In this document: positions 25,101 to 37,000 of the stretch, piece by piece
How positions within the stretch are numbered: position 1 is the stretch's first letter
Layout: each line of letters begins with the position of its first letter
Source of the DNA: Taxillus chinensis
Lineage: Eukaryota > Streptophyta > Magnoliopsida > Santalales > Loranthaceae
Direction: 5' to 3'
NCBI GenBank assembly: GCA_023512835.1
Contig: CM042088.1
Span: 42,184,271 to 42,248,270 of the forward strand
DNA: 64,000 nucleotides
Notes under the pieces: model-generated
Databases searched by the model: none
Seen by the model: the letters and a program-made list of their open reading frames with translations, nothing else
Told to the model about the DNA's origin: nothing
Position numbers and translations under genes: made by a program

Positions 25101-28100
25101 ATATTATTAGGTATTTATCATGCTATCTTTCATGTCATGAAGTAGATAGGTATTGTATTGATCTCCACTGCTGAAGTCCTTTAGCAGGAATTGTTTCTCT
25201 AAGTTGTTTTTGGTTATAGTCAATGGAAAATTTAAATTTTATATATGGAAAGATAAATGTTGGTCATTTCTAATTTTCTTTGAAATCATTTATTAAAGAC
25301 AGCATAAATCGTTCCACTCTTGCTGCTGCCTGCAGGTGCCACTAATTGCATACTCTTTAGGGGAGAGAGGTCTTATAAGCCAGATATTATGCCGAAAATT
25401 TGGTGGATTTTTAGTTTATGGATCTATGAAAGGACATTCAGTGCCTGGGTTGCCTTCTTTAAACATGCTTAGGCAAGCATACAAAATTGAACACATTGAT
25501 GTTGATACCAAAGTTTTTGGGCTTATTTCAAAACCAGTAAGCCATAGCAAAGGCCCTATTTTGCACAATCCAACCTTCCAACATGTAAAGTTCAATGGAA
25601 TTTATGTCCCAATGTTTGTTGATGATCTCAAGGCATTCTTTAGTGTTTACTCAAGCCCTGATTTTGCTGGTTTCAGGTATGTCAAATGGTGGATGATATA
25701 CCCACTAAATTGAAGTTCACTTTTATCATGTATGAGGAATGATTAAACTGAAGCATTTTTTTTCCTTCTATCAAGAATATTTTTGATCACATGAAACTTT
25801 CTATTTTGATACTCCTTCATAATTGTATTTAGATCAGATTGGTTTCTTTGGCTCCTTTCTCATTTCCTTAATAGCTTGGTTTCAGTTCTCCTCTTTATAT
25901 GTTTAATCTTCCTCATCTTTACAGTGTTGGATTTCCATACAAAGAAGCTATGATTGGATTCTGTGATGAAGTTCATCCACTTGCACAGGTCTTTCTAATT
26001 CACAGATAAATCAGAAATTTATGTCAATATCTTATCATTGTGGTTGTAATTCTTTATTTAGTCATTTAAACACCTCGCTGGTTTTGAGGGTTTAAAGCCA
26101 TGGTATGTCGTACTTCACAATACATTGGAAGTCATTCCACTGCAAGCTCACCACAACTTTCTCTGCTTTCTTCATTCAAAGTTAAATTTTTCTGCAAGAA
26201 AATCATTAGCATCTAAATTTTATATTGATCTTGATGAGTTGTGAACTTCTGGCTACGATTTTCTGTCTTCTAGTGTTTGATATGTTGACTAATCAACCTT
26301 ACATGCTGCACCAGTTAATAGGAGCTGTTAACACTATTGTAAGGAGGCCTGATGATGGGAAGTTGGTTGGTTACAATACAGATTCCGAGGCTTCCATAAC
26401 TGCGATCGAAGATGCTCTGTCTGGTATTGATCCTAAAACACCAAGATACATCAAATTAATGTTAGCAAAGAGTTTTAACATCACATTGATAAATTTAATA
26501 CTATGTTTTAAAAAATCACTTTAAGTAAATTAAATTAAAATTACTATTGTGTTTTGTACTGCAAGAGACCCATGTATATATATATATATACAATATTTAT
26601 TAAGTTGACAAGCAACCAACAGCTAAATGCTTAGATGAAATGATGAATGATGACAGCACTTCTTTGGGAGCTACAAATTATTTGCTTGGGGCAATCCCAT
26701 AATTATCAGAATCTGTCATAATGAATTAATAATCAACATTCTACCTATAAAAAAAAATTAATAATCAACATTCTATATCAGAAGAGAAGACTTGACTTTG
26801 TTCAACTTTACATTGAATGTTTGCCTAAATATGTGTTCATTAGTTGTACAACCATATTGCTAAGATCAGCCACTGATCTTATCTTCATAAATTTGTATTT
26901 TTTTTGTTTGACATATTTTGTGTAGTTAATATTTAAAGTAGATAATTTTATTATTTTCAAATTTCCTTGAGTATTATGGTTAATCAGTTCCATATTACTA
27001 AGGCTGGCCACTCATGTCATTTAAAAAAGAAGAAGATTATTTTATGCAGTTAACAACTTTAAGCGGAAATATTTTTTATTCTTTACCAATTTGTTTGACT
27101 GTTGTGGTAAAATAATTCTAAACATAACGAATTACCATTTTTGTCCTTGTATGGAATTTCATTGAAAGGATCAGATATAATACTAAGACTAGCCACTGAT
27201 CTCATCTTCATAAATTTGGGCTGCTTTTTTGAATTATTATGCAATTAACTTTTAAAGTCAATATTTTTATTCTTTACAAATTTTCCTGATTTCAAGCATA
27301 ACAAATTACTTTTTTTTTTATCTGTTTGGAATTTCATAGAACCGGGATGTACTGATGGAGACACATCATTTACTTCTCTCCTCAATGGGAAACTCTTTGT
27401 GCTAGTTGGTGCTGGAGGTGCGGGAAGAGCGCTTGCATTTGGTGCTAAACGTAGGGGTGCACGGCTGATTATTTTTGACATTGATTATGGTACACAATCA
27501 TCTTTTATCTTAGAATTGATCTATTTTTTATTTTTGTTTTTAAAATATAATAGTTATTTTTTAGGTATAAAAAATTAAAAATTTAAAATAATAAAAAATT
27601 ATTTTTAATTTTAAAATTTTTTTGTTTGAAAATAATTATTATATTTTAAAAATAAAAATAAAAAATTATGATAATCAAACATATCCTAAATTTATATGTT
27701 ATAATATATATATATATATATATATTTGGGTTTTTAAAGGTTCAACTCATAGCTTGTTTGTTAAAAGGGCAAGGTTTTGGTATATATTCATTTAAATTCC
27801 CCTTCCATTCTTTTGTGCAATATTGATTTGAAGAAAGAAGAAGAAAATGGTTACAAGAAAAGTATGTGTGTCAGGTAGAAGTCACCCACAAAAGCTACAA
27901 TTGAAGGTAAAGGCCTTCTCGTGTTTCCTCCACCCCAACGAATCCAAAGCCTCCATGCATTCCCTGTTTTGGCAAATCATAGATCCCCAGGCAATCACAT
28001 CTCTCACTGAATCGTTTTTTCCTTCCTTTTCACTGGGGTTGATACCAGCTATCTTCTCCACCAGCCTTGTGATCGATGCAGACGATGATTAGGGTTTCAT

Positions 28101-30087
28101 ATGTTAATTTGGGAATGGGTAATGAATTGCATATGAACATTTGAATGACGGCAGACGGAATGGAAAATTAATTAGAAGGATACTGGGAACTAGGTTTAAT
28201 ATGTTAATTTGAAAAAAAAATGTTAATTTAATATTTTTTAAAATTACTTAATTAAAAGGATATAAACTTTAAATAATTAATACATTCCCATAAATCATTT
28301 CTATTTTCTATTCTTATTGTTGATTTCATTTCCTTCCTCACATTTTACCCACTCACAATAATTTTTCATTGGATTGGATGTACGAGCAAGTGGGTTGTGA
28401 ATGAGCTTGAGACCACCTGTAGGGGGTAGGACTTGAACAGTTGGTAATTGAAGGTAAGATATCCAAGCTTTAATAGGGTCTCCATTAAGCAATATAGGAC
28501 TACTAATGTGTGATTTCATGTGACACAACTTAACAAAATGCTTCCTTCATAATCCAGAATGCTGCAGACAATAATGAATGTACAACGTTCAAATACCATT
28601 GTAATAGGAAATATTTGATTTGATAATATTATTTTTTAAAACAGTATGATAAATTTAAAAGTATTTATAATTGAATAAATTCATCTGGACTAATAATTTT
28701 TTAAAATAATTATATTTTGAAAAAAAAAAAAAAAAAAAGACCTATTGTAATGTTGTATTTTTATTTTTATTTACTTTGGATATGTTAGAATATTTTATTG
28801 TTTTGTTATATGACAATGCCCAGAATATCTAATTTGGCTATAGGGAGACTTCCAAATTGAGTATGATTGACCACATTTAAAAGTTGGAAAAATCTTACAA
28901 TTCTTACAATTTTCATAACTTATTTTCCTTTATTTTTCCTACTTCCACTTGTTTTTCTGGTGCAACATCATTTGCTCGGTTACTATAAAGAGAGAGCCAA
29001 ATCTCTGGCTTGTTCGGTTTCGGGTGACGCTCAGCCGTATGAAGATCTGCCTAACTTTCGTCCAGAGAAAGGGGCAATCCTTGCTAATGCAACACCTCTG
29101 GGGATGCATTCAAATGTTGATAGAATTCCTGTTGATGAGGTCTCGATTCGACCCCTTAGCCTCTGAACTTGTCCTCCTCAAAGGATGAAACAAAACGAGT
29201 GTATGGTTTCATTAACAACTTCTTTTGACCCAGGTAACCTTGAGGGACTACCAGCTTGTATTTGACTGTGTCTATACACCTAGGAAAACCAAACTTTTAC
29301 GAGATGCTGAGGCTGCTGGAGCTGTTGTTGTAACTGGAGTCGAGATGTTCCTACGGCAGGCCATTGGGCAATTCAATCTTTTCACTAACTCTGCAGGTAT
29401 GTATCTGTAACCATTTTTGTCTTTGATGAGGGTAAGTTGAACCCACAAGGCCACATTACTACCAAGGTTGTTGAGCTCCCCTATATAAACTCGCAATACA
29501 TTGACCCTGCTGATGTGAGAATGTGGTTTAAAAGGAACTGGCAGTCATCAATTATGCTTCTTCATCTATATTCAACCAGTTTTCTTCATCCATCTATATG
29601 CAACTTGAATAGAAAGTCCCACTTCCACAAGCCTCATCAAATAAGAAAATTGGTTACCTTGAAACTCACTGTATGGTTAAAAGTTTGGCATCTTTAGTCA
29701 AGTGCTGGGTGTAATTTTGATATGCTTCGTGTCACTCTATATAGTTGAATTTGTTCGGTGTTTTTGACATCAATACACCACACTGGGAACTCTATTTTTA
29801 GATATATGAGAATGACCCTGCCCCACTCCAGTTAGATAACAAATTTTAGCACGACATTGAAGGGTCTTATTGTGAAATAGTTACAAATAGAGGATTCAGG
29901 GCCTTGCCGTTGTCATCAGTTGAGCTTCTGTTCACCAACAGCCATTTTATTGTAGTTCCAATGTGTCCTCTACTATTCTCTCTTTCTCTCTTCAATGTAT
30001 ATATATGTATAAACTCTCCCTCATTGATTGATTTGTTTTGCAGCACCTGAAGAGTTCATGCGGGAGATTGTCTTAGCCGAGTTCTGA
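22131..30087 (+). CDS. DQD/SDH family copy 1: probable quinate dehydrogenase
   Basis: Two-domain protein of the 3-dehydroquinate dehydratase/shikimate dehydrogenase family, 519 aa, ten exons: 22131-22345, 23877-23982, 24521-24739, 25336-25676, 25925-25988, 26315-26423, 27340-27489, 28991-29139, 29234-29396, 30044-30087 (TGA). The SDH domain (about residues 235-519) keeps the catalytic Lys300 and Asp338 (NTD). It has Gly253 in SHSKGP, Gly296 in SVGFPYKE, and FDID at 398-401 where NADP-dependent SDHs have ANRT. The first two match changes linked to plant quinate dehydrogenases; the Asp residues suggest NAD rather than NADP. In the dehydratase domain the Schiff-base Lys158 remains, but positions aligned with Arg82, His143, Arg213 and Gln236 are Gly72, Tyr131, Gln196 and Leu219. 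The domain starts about 12 residues from Met1, so there is no plastid transit peptide. Inferred reaction: 3-dehydroquinate to quinate, in the cytosol. It lacks the separate first exon of copies 2 and 3. Confidence 0.88.
26857..27345 (+). repeat. Three diverged tandem repeats of about 165 bp over an intron 3' end
   Basis: Units start at about 26858, 26994 and 27182, each near a TACTAAG or GCTAAGA box followed by the GCCACTGATC region, and share a TTTATTCTTT/TTATTTTC segment. Units 2 and 3 both end in TGGAATTTCAT. The last unit runs into the real acceptor (TTTCATAG) of copy 1 exon 7. In the middle unit the matching site reads TTTCATTG, so the AG is lost. Confidence 0.6.
27512..27687. mobile_element. 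Short AT-rich foldback element in copy 1 intron 7
   Basis: TTTTTTATTTTTGTTTTTAA near the left end pairs with a right end that reads inwards as TTTTTTATTTTTATTTTTAA. The right boundary ATCAAACATATCC matches that of the larger element at 16356-16923. Confidence 0.5.
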
Positions 30088-31559
30088 ACTTCTGATGCAT
30101 TGCATCACACAAATAAACGTTGTGCAGCATCAACTTTTTTTTTTTTATATATATTCAAGTGGGGATGAGGAAGGAATGTAGTTGGTACCAATAAAGGATA
30201 AAATGGAAGCCAATCGTTTATTATGAGGTCAGGTGCTACTTCTGCCTCCCTAGCAAGACATGTCTGCTGCCTCTATCATTTTTTTTTTTTGGAATTTTGC
30301 AGGGCTTATCTTGGATTGATTGAATCCCGATGGAGGTCCAGAAGCAGATCGTGTCCATAATTTGTGTTTTGTTGTTATTGACGATGATATTCGTACTATG
30401 ATGTTTGTTCGTAGTTATATAGCTTTGCAAGTTATTTTATTTTATTTTATTTTATTTTCCGGTATGTAATTCAAATTTTGAAATTTAATTTGTTAATTTG
30501 TGGTATGGAAAATTTATTTAAATTTTAGACACCTTCGCTCGCTGCTCGAGTACATATATTGTTGATTCGTGATTGATTCATTGAAGCTTAATTTGACTCG
30601 AGCTTTCACTACATTATCGTCCTGCATCTATGTTACCATCGTAATTGTTGTGTTCTCTGATTTGGTTATGCAAGTTGTTTTCTCACTTCCTCACTTCCTC
30701 CATCTATGTTAGACTCGAGTATGGCTTGAAGAACAAAGAAAGAATACATTCATTGGTAATTCCTCCCGAGTCTTTGAAGTAAAATGTAAAAATCAAATTT
30801 AATTAAATTTGACTAGTTAGTATATGAAAGTTTGAAATTTTAATAAAATTTATAATTAAAATATAAAATTTTAATATAATTTATGTCTAATATTATTTTA
30901 TATAAATAAACTTATTAAAACTTTTAACTACTACTTTTTTTACACTTTCTGCTAATGCAAAAAAAGGAAAAATAAATCTGATCTTCAGCTTGTACACCGA
31001 CCACTGCAACCTTTATAAAGTTATACTAGCAGTTATGTTCATGGTCGCCACTGGTCACCACAACCACCAAATCCAACCGTGGGCCCGGGCACAGTAGAAA
31101 TCATCTGTCTTCATTTTATACCCAGTTGTGATTGTTGTTTTTGGGCCGCCTTGTGTTGATTCGGTCCCTCAGTTACCCTCAAATCAAAATTTTAAGGTAA
31201 TTTTTTAAAATTTAGTGTTGGTATTATGGTTGTTCAATGAATTATAGTATCATATTTATATATTTATGTGATTTTACAATTTTAATAATTTGAATTTAGG
31301 GTATATAAACATTAGGACTTTAAATACTTTTTTTGTTTTTTTAAATACCTTTTGATTAGAGTTATACTAGTACAGATTAATATAATAATTTATATATTTA
31401 ACCATTCAAATTATTCTAGGAATTTTAATATTTTGAATCTGAAGTTTGAAAATTATTCAATCTGAGACTTTAATTGATTTTGTGATTGATATATTTATTT
31501 GATAATTTTAATACTAATGAAGTCTAACTATATATATATATATATGTATATATATATAG
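30088..31559. other. Copy 1 3'UTR and intergenic DNA
   Basis: An AATAAA at about 30111 is a likely polyadenylation signal. A (TTTTA)n tract at about 30433-30463 and AT-rich DNA follow. No gene was seen. Confidence 0.55.
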
Positions 31560-31562
31560 TTA

Positions 31563-32330
31563 GAGCAACTCCAACACATTATGTATTATCTACATGTAAA
31601 AAAAATTAAAATTTATGCTTCATTAGACTCTTTAAATGACTTTTCACGTGTAGAAATTATTATTACAGTAACTCTTTACAAATGAAAAATTATTATTCAT
31701 TATGTGCATACTATTTTATTATTTTCTTACTTTTTTCTCTCTCCTCTTTTCTTGCCTCTCTTTACCACTCTCCCATTTCCCATCTTCTTTGACCCATCTC
31801 CTTCCCATTTCTGCCAGCAAATGATAATTTCCATTAGCTTAATTTGCCATCTTGAACAAGGTTGAAATGTACATCTTCACGGAGGTCAGGTCTCTACAAC
31901 ATTTCTTTTGCGATTATGATTTGACTACTAAGCTGATTCAATCACTCTTTCTCTTTTTCCTTTGTTGTTGTGTCTGTGCGATTGATCAGGATGTACTGTT
32001 AGAGTTTCCAGGGGGTTTTGAGGTTGTTTACAGTAGATTTAGACATGGATTTGTTTATTTTGTTGTTCATTGGTCTTTGATTGCTTGTATATTTGTAGTT
32101 GTCTTTATTCTTCAGGATTTTTTAGGAGAAGCGACGACGGCGAGGTATCAAATCAAAGGAGTCATCTAAAAATTATTTTAATTAAAATAAAGCTAAATTA
32201 ATATTTAAATAAAAATAAAAGCAAATTAAAAAATAGCAAGGAATAACGTTAAAGTTGTATGTGTAAAATAACTATCTACATTTGAAAAAATCTTTATATT
32301 TGAATAAAATATACAGAATTAGAGTCGCTC
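31563..32330. mobile_element. PIF/Harbinger-type MITE with TTA target duplication
   Basis: The left terminus GAGCAACTCCAA and the right terminus, inverted as GAGCGACTCTAA, match at 10 of 12 bases. Both sides are flanked by TTA (31560-31562 and 32331-32333), the duplication made by PIF/Harbinger transposases. The 768-bp interior has no transposase, so the element is non-autonomous. An ORF inside it (31852-32169) is probably chance. Confidence 0.72.
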
Positions 32331-32333
32331 TTA

Positions 32334-33577
32334 TGGGATTAATTTGGATTATTACATATAATAAATGAGGTTCTTATATCTAAGTTTCATAATTTCATTT
32401 AAAAACTCACATTTATATTTTATCATAAATATATATATAGTTTTACTAAAATAAAATCTCGTAGTTTATTAAAATATTTTCAGTATGGAAGCATAACGTT
32501 TCAATTTAAATTTTCATTTAATTTTAATTTTACTATGATTAAATGCTGAAATTATAATTAAATGAAACTCAAAATTAAATATTAATGATCTAGATTAAAA
32601 AATTCATGCTATATATATAGAGAGAGAGAGAGAGAGGGAGGAGGGGAGGGAGAGTATTTATATTAGTTAATATTAAGTTAATGTTTTAATTTTTTAAATT
32701 TTCTTTTATAATTGATAGAAACTTTTTGATATTAATAAAAACATTCAAAATTATGTTAAATATGCAATTATACTCGATTAAGTTGGTTTCAAAATTGTAT
32801 TCAAAATTATGATATTTTGAAACCAATTAAGTTGGTTTCAAGTTTTTGTTTTCACACCATACTTATTAACGTGGAGGTCCTTTTCTACTTGTTGCATCAC
32901 TTCACTTAAACGCCCACACACATCGTATCGTATGTTTTGGCGCGATGCGAGAAGAACTGAAGAAGCCGTGTGATGTGAACTCCACCAGCACGGCGCAGTC
33001 GCCCCACGTGAGCTGTTTTTTATTTATTTTTGGTTGTTGTTGTAGCTTTTTCCTGTGGGTGCAACCCACATGGCCACATGGTCGATTGCATTTTTATTTT
33101 TATAATAATGTACTTTTTCTTTCGCTCCCCAAGAGCAATTAATAATAATATACACACAAATCAATGCACATATATATATACACACACAAACATATTATTT
33201 TATGTATTAACTTATTTGTAAAATTAATACATTGTAATTTTAAAAAAACAATACATATCAATTATTAAATACAAAAAGTATACAAGAAATATTAAAGTAT
33301 CGGTTTTTACCGTTTAACAACCGTTGTCAGGTCTACCATCAAACTTTCAAGCCACCCTTCAAAGGACTATGCATTGCCCACCCTGCCAGCGTAATTCACC
33401 ATTCACCAAGTTCAAGACACGTACGAGTGACCCACATGTCACCATCAAACTGCTCTGCTCCGACAGCAAAGTCCCTACAGTCTACACACAAGTTCGATCC
33501 TCCCACTAGTTCTTCATTTCATTTTCAGCTCCATATATCCAAGGACACCACTCTCCGATCGCATCGTCGCATCAGAA
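32334..33577. other. Promoter region upstream of array copy 2
   Basis: AT-rich DNA with a (GA)n tract at about 32621-32650, then less AT-rich sequence from about 32870 leading to the 5'UTR of copy 2. No clear TATA box could be chosen. Confidence 0.45.
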
Positions 33578-33957
33578 ATGGGAAGCCTCCCGGTAAGTTA
33601 TCTGTTCCCACGTACGTAAACTATGGTTTAAGATTGTTTCAGTTGAACTTGCTCTCAAAACCACAGAAGCGCTCTGTCTTCTGATAATGTTTTTGGGGTT
33701 GGTTTCAGCTACCTGCCTACCATCTACAGAGGACCAACAGTAAAGGTGCTCAGAGTGGGCCAACGTTGCTATGCACTCCATTAATGGGGACAAACGTCGA
33801 CCAAATGCTGTTGCAAATGAGAAAGGCAAAGCAGTTGGGTGCCGACCTCGTCGAGATCCGCCTCGATTGCATGAAAAGCTTCAACCCTTCCCAGGACCTT
33901 CAAGTCTTGATCAACCAGTCCCCTTTGCCCACTGTTGTCACATATAGGTGTATATAT

Positions 33958-34003
<46 letters not shown>

Positions 34004-37000
34004 CCCCACTGTTGATAGATCTTTAGTAATGCATTATATATATATATATATATTATTGTTTTTATGCTATTTCTTCAGGCTATGACTTAGGTGCAATAAA
34101 AACAAGAAGAAATAAAAACCACCTATCTGAACTTTAACATAAATGAACTGCTGCGCTAAGAATGCTCAAATAGTTAATCCAAAACTCGTTGACCATACAA
34201 CTATTATTGGAATCCATATTACAGATGACTCGATCAACCTTTGCGCCATTATCATCATAAATCCCATATGTTTGGATGAAACACAGCTGCACGTATGCAG
34301 TTGTTTGGTTGTGGAATACACAGTTGACCGTACCTTTTTTTTTTGGTTCTTAACAGTATTATTTACCTTTATTAAATAAGTGTGATTAGCATCTAATTCG
34401 AATCATAAAATTTATTTATGTGAAGAACGCTAAATTGCAAACTCCCGGTGCTACATGTAGGCCTGCATGGGCAGGGGGTCGGTATGAAGGTGATGAAACC
34501 AAGAGGAGGGATGCGCTTAGGCTGGCAGTGGAAATGGGTGCTGACTACATTGATGTTGAGCTTGAGGTAACAATATAAAGTTCTTCATTTGTTTTTACTT
34601 TTTATTAATTTAAGTTTATTTATCCCCTAAATTAACTTTTTATTACTCTATCCCAAAATCATGAATTCATACTATATTAAGCTGTTATTTCTATTTCGGG
34701 TAACCAAAGCCTCAAACCAACCCTATATATATAAAATTATTTTGTATATATTATTCCACTCAACTTTATATGCATATATAATACAAAACATATGTTAAAT
34801 TTATGAAAGTAATAGCGGCAAGTATATTTACATGGCTAACATATTATTGGACTCATCAAATATTTTTAAAAATTATATATGTGATTAAATATTAATCACT
34901 ATAAATTATTATCGAAATAAGCATTTTAGCTAAAAAATTTAATTAAATTATGATTTTTACTCTATTAGAGAACCAATAGAGTAAAAGTTCTAATTTGCTA
35001 AAAAAATTAGCTAAACTGCGTATTTCGAAACACTTTATAATCATATGTAATTAATATTTAAAAAATATTTGGTGAGTCCAATTTTAGGGCTCTAATATGC
35101 ATATAACTTTCTATCTTTGATCCATATAATTAATATATATACCTCAAACTTTTTATCTTTAATACTCCTATTCAAGCTTGGGTGTATATGTATAACATGA
35201 CCAAGTTGTTACATATAGTATTAATTAAACGTAAAAGAGTTGAAAAAAACTTAGTTAGAATCTTGATGAGTTGAAGATTCATTTAAACGTAAAAGAGTTG
35301 AATACATGGAAAACAAGTGGATATTCCCATCACAATATCTCGAATCATATGACAATCCACCACAACATGTTTGATTCGCTTGCGGAAGATGTGATTCTCA
35401 GCAATATGCATGGTAGCTTGTGTTGAGAAATTTTCTACATCGACAAAAGCGAAAAAGTCAAGAATTAATGTGCAAAATTATTATAATGCATTTTAAAGTT
35501 ATACAAAAGAATATGTCAAACTCAAAACAAACTATTGTAACACATAGGTAAGTTGTACCTTAGCATGTTTCTAATAACTTTGATTGTCACGGTATAACTT
35601 CACATGACAAAAACCTAGATTGATAAGTAAACACTTTTTCCAAATTGCCTTATATAATTTGTTTTTCATTGCATGGTAGTATAACTGTGCACCATATCGA
35701 TATATTACTTCTTGCTTTTCAAAGATATAAGATTACTACCAATGAAGACACAATATCTAATGGTAGACCTTATACTATTAGAATAACATACTAACATCAA
35801 TAAATGTTGTAATCCTACTATGTCCCTGATAAAAATATACGAGTCATTTACTTGGAGATATTGTCACACTATACATTCCAAATAAGTCAAGCTCAGTTTA
35901 TATGCTAATATGAATTGAAAGAATTATTATTTTCTGCATATTATTCCAGAAACACAGTGTCTCCTATACCTAATTTTCTACAAATCTATGGTATCTCTCA
36001 TGATTAACCTATTCTCTTGTCTGTGCACTCATCTTGGCTTTTATATCAATTGGTGAAACAACCAGCCTACACCCCAACATGGCTCTCTCTGTGAGCAAGT
36101 CTAAGACATGTATCTTTGGGATAGAACAATTCATATATATATATATATATATTAATAGTGTCTCAAATCATTAATTTACCTCAAATTCTTTCCCCAAATT
36201 TGCCCTTAATTGTGCAATTTCACCTTCATCATCCAAGTAATAATCATATCAACGACATACCCATCCAGCATAGTAATTAATATGACCACCACGTTGTCCA
36301 AATAATACAGTACGGTCGGCATTGATCGACCTCGTTCAACCCCGCCTCTTTTTATCCAATCACTGGGTCCAGAACAAAGAAAAAGAAGAAGGACGATTGA
36401 GGAGAGAGGTCTTTGGAGTTTCCTGCGTGCTTGGGGAAGAAGATATGCTCTCTCCTCTCCCACGCCGCCTCTGAAAAATGATAGCGCCAAACCCCCACTT
36501 TTGACGCCGTTTCCAACTCCAATCACTTTGCCGCCAATCACGCTACTTCCAACATATATAATCTGGAATTACTCACACAAAAACCTCTTCACTGTCGAGA
36601 TCCCTTTGGCATGATCATTGGTGATAATCAAATCATTGACATATGCAAGTAGGATGATGGTCTGGTCTTTTCCTTTTGGTGCCTATAAAATACTGAGTGG
36701 TACATCATTATTTTATTCGTGGTCATGCCAAGCTGACCAAATCGTATAAGCAGAAGACTTTACAAGCCTCATCCTAAACCAATCCAGGCATGCAGTTGCG
36801 CCATATAAACCTCGTCCTTATTAATGTCATTTAAAAATGCATCCTTGATCATTGTTGCAACGACCAGCAATGAATGGCAACAAGAGAAAAACATATACGA
36901 TAATACGAACCTTAATTATGGAGACCCAATTCTTTCGTGATCGTGATCTATCAGAATGAACCTTAATTATGGAGACCCACTCATAACTAACTAACTGCCT

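Noticed and set aside
31852..32169. 105-codon ORF on the plus strand
   Set aside because: It lies inside a MITE and has no recognisable domain; chance opening is likelier.
33030..33221. 63-codon ORF upstream of copy 2
   Set aside because: Promoter-region sequence with biased composition; no homology and no splice link to the gene.
36206..36541. 111-codon ORF on the minus strand in copy 2 intron 3
   Set aside because: It is not a copia domain despite lying between copia fragments, and has no known motif.
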